Source: Thiolapillus brandeum
GTDB lineage: Bacteria; Pseudomonadota; Gammaproteobacteria; Chromatiales; Chromatiaceae
Direction of reading: 5' to 3'
NCBI GenBank assembly: GCA_011051425.1
Contig: DRLF01000454.1
Span: 1-9,950, forward strand
DNA length: 9,950 bases
This document shows, one piece after another, positions 8,406 to 9,950 of this stretch. The notes under the pieces were generated by a model, which did no database searches, was not told the DNA's origin, and was given only the letters and a program-made list of their open reading frames with translations. Both the position numbers and the translations under genes were made by a program. Numbering within the stretch: position 1 is the first letter of the stretch; each line of letters opens with the position of its first letter.

Positions 8406-8864
8406 TCAGAATTCCGGAACAAGACGCGCCTCCTGAATCTGATCCATGAACAAAGGATAGACCTCACCGTCCACCTCTACCAGGATTTGGTCATCTTCGA
8501 CGCCCAGCAACTGGCCTTTGTATTTGCGCCGTCCGCCAATGGACGCATCGAGCCTGACATTCACCTTGCGTCCGACGAAGCGCTCGAAATCAGCGCTGTC
8601 GAACAAAGGCCGGTCCAGCCCGGGGGATGACACTTCCAGGCTGTATTGCCCTGGCAGGGGGTCTTCCACGTCCAGCACGCCACTGAGCTGGTGGCTTACC
8701 GCAGCACAGTCATCAACGTCAATTCCATTCTCTTTATCTATATAGATACGCAGCAGGTTGCCGCCCTGGTAGCCGGTGAGATATTCCACACCCACGAGTT
8801 CGTACCCCATGGGTTCAACCACGTTGCGTACGATTTCCTGCAGTTTCGCTGATGCTTTTTGCAT
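8406..8864 (-). CDS. rimP: Ribosome maturation factor RimP
   Basis: RimP binds free 30S subunits and is needed for efficient assembly of the 16S rRNA central pseudoknot region with S12. The 152-residue protein matches the family in length (E. coli 150) and layout: N-terminal domain (1-80) with EPMGYELVGVEYL (17-29) and the hallmark SSPGLDRPL (79-87), then an SH3-like C-terminal domain (about 88-152). The frame is open upstream to an ATG at 8987, but that would add 41 unrelated residues and run through two terminator hairpins. The chosen ATG at 8864 is where homology begins and is directly preceded by GGGTGAT, which matches the GGTGAT end of the full Shine-Dalgarno complement. It is the first gene of the operon after the leader. 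Confidence 0.98.
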   Translation of the reverse strand: MQKASAKLQEIVRNVVEPMGYELVGVEYLTGYQGGNLLRIYIDKENGIDVDDCAAVSHQLSGVLDVEDPLPGQYSLEVSSPGLDRPLFDSADFERFVGRKVNVRLDASIGGRRKYKGQLLGVEDDQILVEVDGEVYPLFMDQIQEARLVPEF

Positions 8865-8871
8865 ATCACCC

Positions 8872-8899
8872 AAATAAAAAAATGGGCACGAGGCCCATT
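8872..8899 (-). terminator. Attenuator-type terminator next to the rimP ribosome-binding site
   Basis: On the minus strand: AATGGGC, loop CTCGT, GCCCATT (perfect 7-bp stem), continuing into a T run broken by one A. The T tract ends right at the GGGTGAT ribosome-binding site of rimP, eight bases from the ATG. Its place inside the leader rather than after a gene points to premature termination control. Confidence 0.75.
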
Positions 8900-8916
8900 C
8901 CTGATCTACCCATAAC

Positions 8917-8937
8917 AAAAAACCCCGTAAACGGGGT
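8917..8937 (-). terminator. Upstream terminator in the rimP leader
   Basis: On the minus strand: ACCCCG, loop TTTA, CGGGGT, then five T. A compact 6-bp GC-rich stem and U tract make this a good rho-independent terminator, 17 bases before the second one. It could end transcripts arriving from rnfH as well as those from the local promoter. Confidence 0.8.
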
Positions 8938-9027
8938 CCCAGGAAAAACTCTGTCTTCGAATTTCCTACTGTCGTGCCGTCCGGCAAACAACCGTGTCAG
9001 GGCTGCCCTGCCCTCTCATGCGCCGCG

Positions 9028-9056
9028 ATAATAGTTTTTTTTGCCACCTTCGTCAA
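9028..9056 (-). promoter_or_regulatory. Sigma70 promoter of the rimP-nusA-infB operon
   Basis: On the minus strand the -35 box TTGACG (9051-9056, 5 of 6) and the -10 box TATTAT (9028-9033, 5 of 6) are separated by the ideal 17 bases; the spacer includes a run of eight A. Transcription should start near 9021. The bases after the -10 box are CGCGGCGC, a GC-rich discriminator of the kind linked to stringent (ppGpp) control of translation genes. It lies 13 bases after the rnfH stop codon, in the gap before rimP. Confidence 0.85.
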
Positions 9057-9069
9057 GATATTCGGCAAA

Positions 9070-9381
9070 TTACTTCTCCGGCTTCTTGCCGCCACCCTTG
9101 CGCAGAGGCTTGCCCTTGCTCGCCCGCTTCTTGCGCGCTTCCTTAGGATCGGCGATCAGCGGCCGGTAAATCTCCACCCGGTCACCGGGATAGAGCACAG
9201 CGTCAAGCTTGGCGGCCTTGCCGAACACACCCACCTTGTTGCTGCCCAGGTCTATTTCAGGATGGGCCTCCAGAATACCGGACTGGCGAATGGCCTGCTC
9301 CACGGTCAGGCCAGGCTCTCCTTCCACCACATGGACAATCTGCTCGTTCGGCAGGGCATAAGCGACTTCTACCTGAATCAT
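9070..9381 (-). CDS. rnfH: RnfH family ubiquitin-like protein (RatB)
   Basis: A 103-residue member of the RnfH/UPF0125 family, a small beta-grasp (ubiquitin-like) protein of unclear function; some homologues are linked to rnf operons, and in E. coli it is also called RatB. Family features seen are VEVAYALPNEQ (4-14), the NKVGVFGK segment (48-55) and the signature GDRVEIYRPLIADPKEARKKR (66-86). The tail after residue 82 is strongly basic (Lys/Arg/Gly), somewhat longer than in E. coli. The ATG overlaps the ratA stop by four bases (ATGA) and AAAGGAG lies seven bases upstream, so it is translationally coupled to ratA. Its stop is only 13 bases from the -35 box of the next operon, with no terminator of its own before it. 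Confidence 0.93.
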   Translation of the reverse strand: MIQVEVAYALPNEQIVHVVEGEPGLTVEQAIRQSGILEAHPEIDLGSNKVGVFGKAAKLDAVLYPGDRVEIYRPLIADPKEARKKRASKGKPLRKGGGKKPEK

Positions 9382-9821
9382 TTGGGTGCTCCTTTGGCCA
9401 GCTCATTGGCCCGTTTGCAAAACGCATCCACCAGGGAATTGGCGATCTGGGCAAATACAATACCAAAAGCCTTGTCCATCAGGCCACTGGAAAACTCGAA
9501 TTCCAGGGTCAGCGCCACCTTGCAGGCGTTTTTCCGCAACTCGGTAAATTCCCAGGCGCCGTGCAGTTTGCGAAAGGGCCCCTCTTTCAGGTTGATCTCG
9601 ATACGCTCATACGGGAAAAGCCGGTTGCAGGTGGAAAAGGCCCGGGTCACCCCGGCCTTGGACACGACAATCTCGCCGCACAGCTCTTCTTCATTGCGGG
9701 AGAGCAGCCGCGCATCCTTGCACCAGGGCAGGAATTCAGGGTAACTGTCCACGTCATTCACGATCTCGAACAGCGTTTCCGCTGACACCGGGACCAGCGC
9801 CGTTTTCTCCACTACCGCCAT
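9378..9821 (-). CDS. ratA: RatA family START/Coq10-like lipid-binding protein
   Basis: A 147-residue protein of the polyketide cyclase/START superfamily, close to RatA and to the mitochondrial ubiquinone-binding protein Coq10. The family signature FEIVNDVDSYPEFLPWC (18-34) is intact, and the predicted hydrophobic cavity strand and the C-terminal helix (about 117-142) are in place. E. coli RatA was reported to block 70S subunit association, while Coq10 homology points to quinone handling; the sequence cannot decide between them. It starts at an ATG whose A is the last base of the upstream stop codon (TGATG), with only a weak ribosome-binding site, which fits coupled translation. It is followed by rnfH, its usual partner. 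Confidence 0.92.
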   Translation of the reverse strand: MAVVEKTALVPVSAETLFEIVNDVDSYPEFLPWCKDARLLSRNEEELCGEIVVSKAGVTRAFSTCNRLFPYERIEINLKEGPFRKLHGAWEFTELRKNACKVALTLEFEFSSGLMDKAFGIVFAQIANSLVDAFCKRANELAKGAPK

Positions 9822-9950
9822 CAGCCGCGTCCCACTTCACGTTCGAGCTCACCGCTGTGCAGCTTTTCCAGATAGGCCGACAGCTTGCGCTTGACCTGAC
9901 CACTCAGCGCATAGAGAGCAAACATGTTGGGAAACGCCATGGACAGCAGC
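9821..9950 (-). CDS. 3' end of an AGCS-type sodium:alanine symporter-like protein (partial)
   Basis: The frame runs off the right edge of the window; 42 C-terminal residues are visible and end at a TGA that shares one base with the ratA start. The visible part, LLSMAFPNMFALYALSGQVK followed by a charged tail ending LEREVGRG, resembles the last membrane segment and cytosolic tail of AGCS-family amino-acid carriers, in which a PN-containing hydrophobic segment precedes a Lys-rich amphipathic tail. A sodium-dependent transporter of another family (for example NSS) is the main alternative. The fragment is too short for a firm call or a gene name. Confidence 0.5.
   Translation of the reverse strand, partial: LLSMAFPNMFALYALSGQVKRKLSAYLEKLHSGELEREVGRG

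Larger units (their letters stand above)
8865..9021 (-). ncRNA. 5' leader of the rimP-nusA-infB operon, attenuator candidate
   Basis: From the predicted start near 9021 to the rimP ATG there are about 155 transcribed bases without a convincing coding region. In order the leader can form CAGGG/CCCTG (8998-9010), a weak GCCG/CGGC pair (8976-8985), AGGAAA/TTTCCT (8941-8967) and two terminator hairpins (8917-8937 and 8872-8899). A rimP-leader motif with premature terminators has been described bioinformatically in gammaproteobacteria; this leader resembles it in position and layout, but I could not run a covariance search. No tRNA is present, unlike E. coli, where metY precedes rimP. Confidence 0.6.

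Noticed and set aside
8865..8987. N-terminal extension of rimP by 41 codons
   Set aside because: It would translate both leader terminators and has no homology to RimP; the ATG at 8864 has a good Shine-Dalgarno match and the family N-terminus.
8865..9069. Initiator tRNA (metY) expected upstream of rimP
   Set aside because: No cloverleaf, GTTCGA-type T loop or CCA end could be found in the gap on the minus strand.

Overview
The window is a ribosome-assembly, translation and RNA-turnover operon of a gammaproteobacterium. All recognised genes lie on the minus strand, so transcription runs from the right edge to the left edge. In that direction the order is an alanine/sodium symporter-like gene (3' end only), ratA, rnfH, a strong promoter and leader, rimP, nusA, infB, rbfA, truB, rpsO and pnp. 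The rimP-nusA-infB-rbfA-truB-rpsO-pnp order matches the E. coli operon. The protein sequences, together with RatA and RnfH, fit a gammaproteobacterium with moderately high GC. I cannot fix the order or family from this window; a free-living Chromatiales-like lineage is only a guess.

Right part (about 9070-9950): the tail of an AGCS-type symporter, ratA and rnfH overlap by 1 and 4 bases and look like one translationally coupled unit. Middle right (8865-9069): a near-consensus sigma70 promoter (TTGACG, 17 bases, TATTAT) starts a leader of about 155 nt. That leader contains two intrinsic-terminator hairpins ahead of rimP, which fits an attenuator of the rimP-leader type. The tRNA gene (metY) that precedes rimP in E. 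coli is absent.

Centre (2427-8864): rimP, nusA, infB, rbfA, truB and rpsO are all full length with intact signature residues. They act in 30S maturation (RimP, RbfA), transcription elongation and termination (NusA), initiation (IF-2), tRNA pseudouridylation (TruB) and the 30S ribosome itself (S15). The one break in the tight packing is a 186-base rimP-nusA gap. It is largely filled by a 161-base element with imperfect terminal inverted repeats and two terminator-like hairpins, and it starts directly after the rimP stop codon.

Left part (1-2426): pnp (PNPase, GTG start) follows rpsO after only 38 bases and ends in a strong UUCG-loop terminator. Beyond it, positions 1-245 hold no gene. They hold an array of small hairpins, including two 76-base tandem units whose stems covary. 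A loop hexamer, ATCCCT or AGGGAT depending on strand, is shared with the rimP-nusA element 8 kb away.

The coding content is ordinary and conserved. What deserves a second look is the non-coding structure: the leader attenuator, the repeat element lodged between rimP and nusA, and the hairpin array downstream of pnp.
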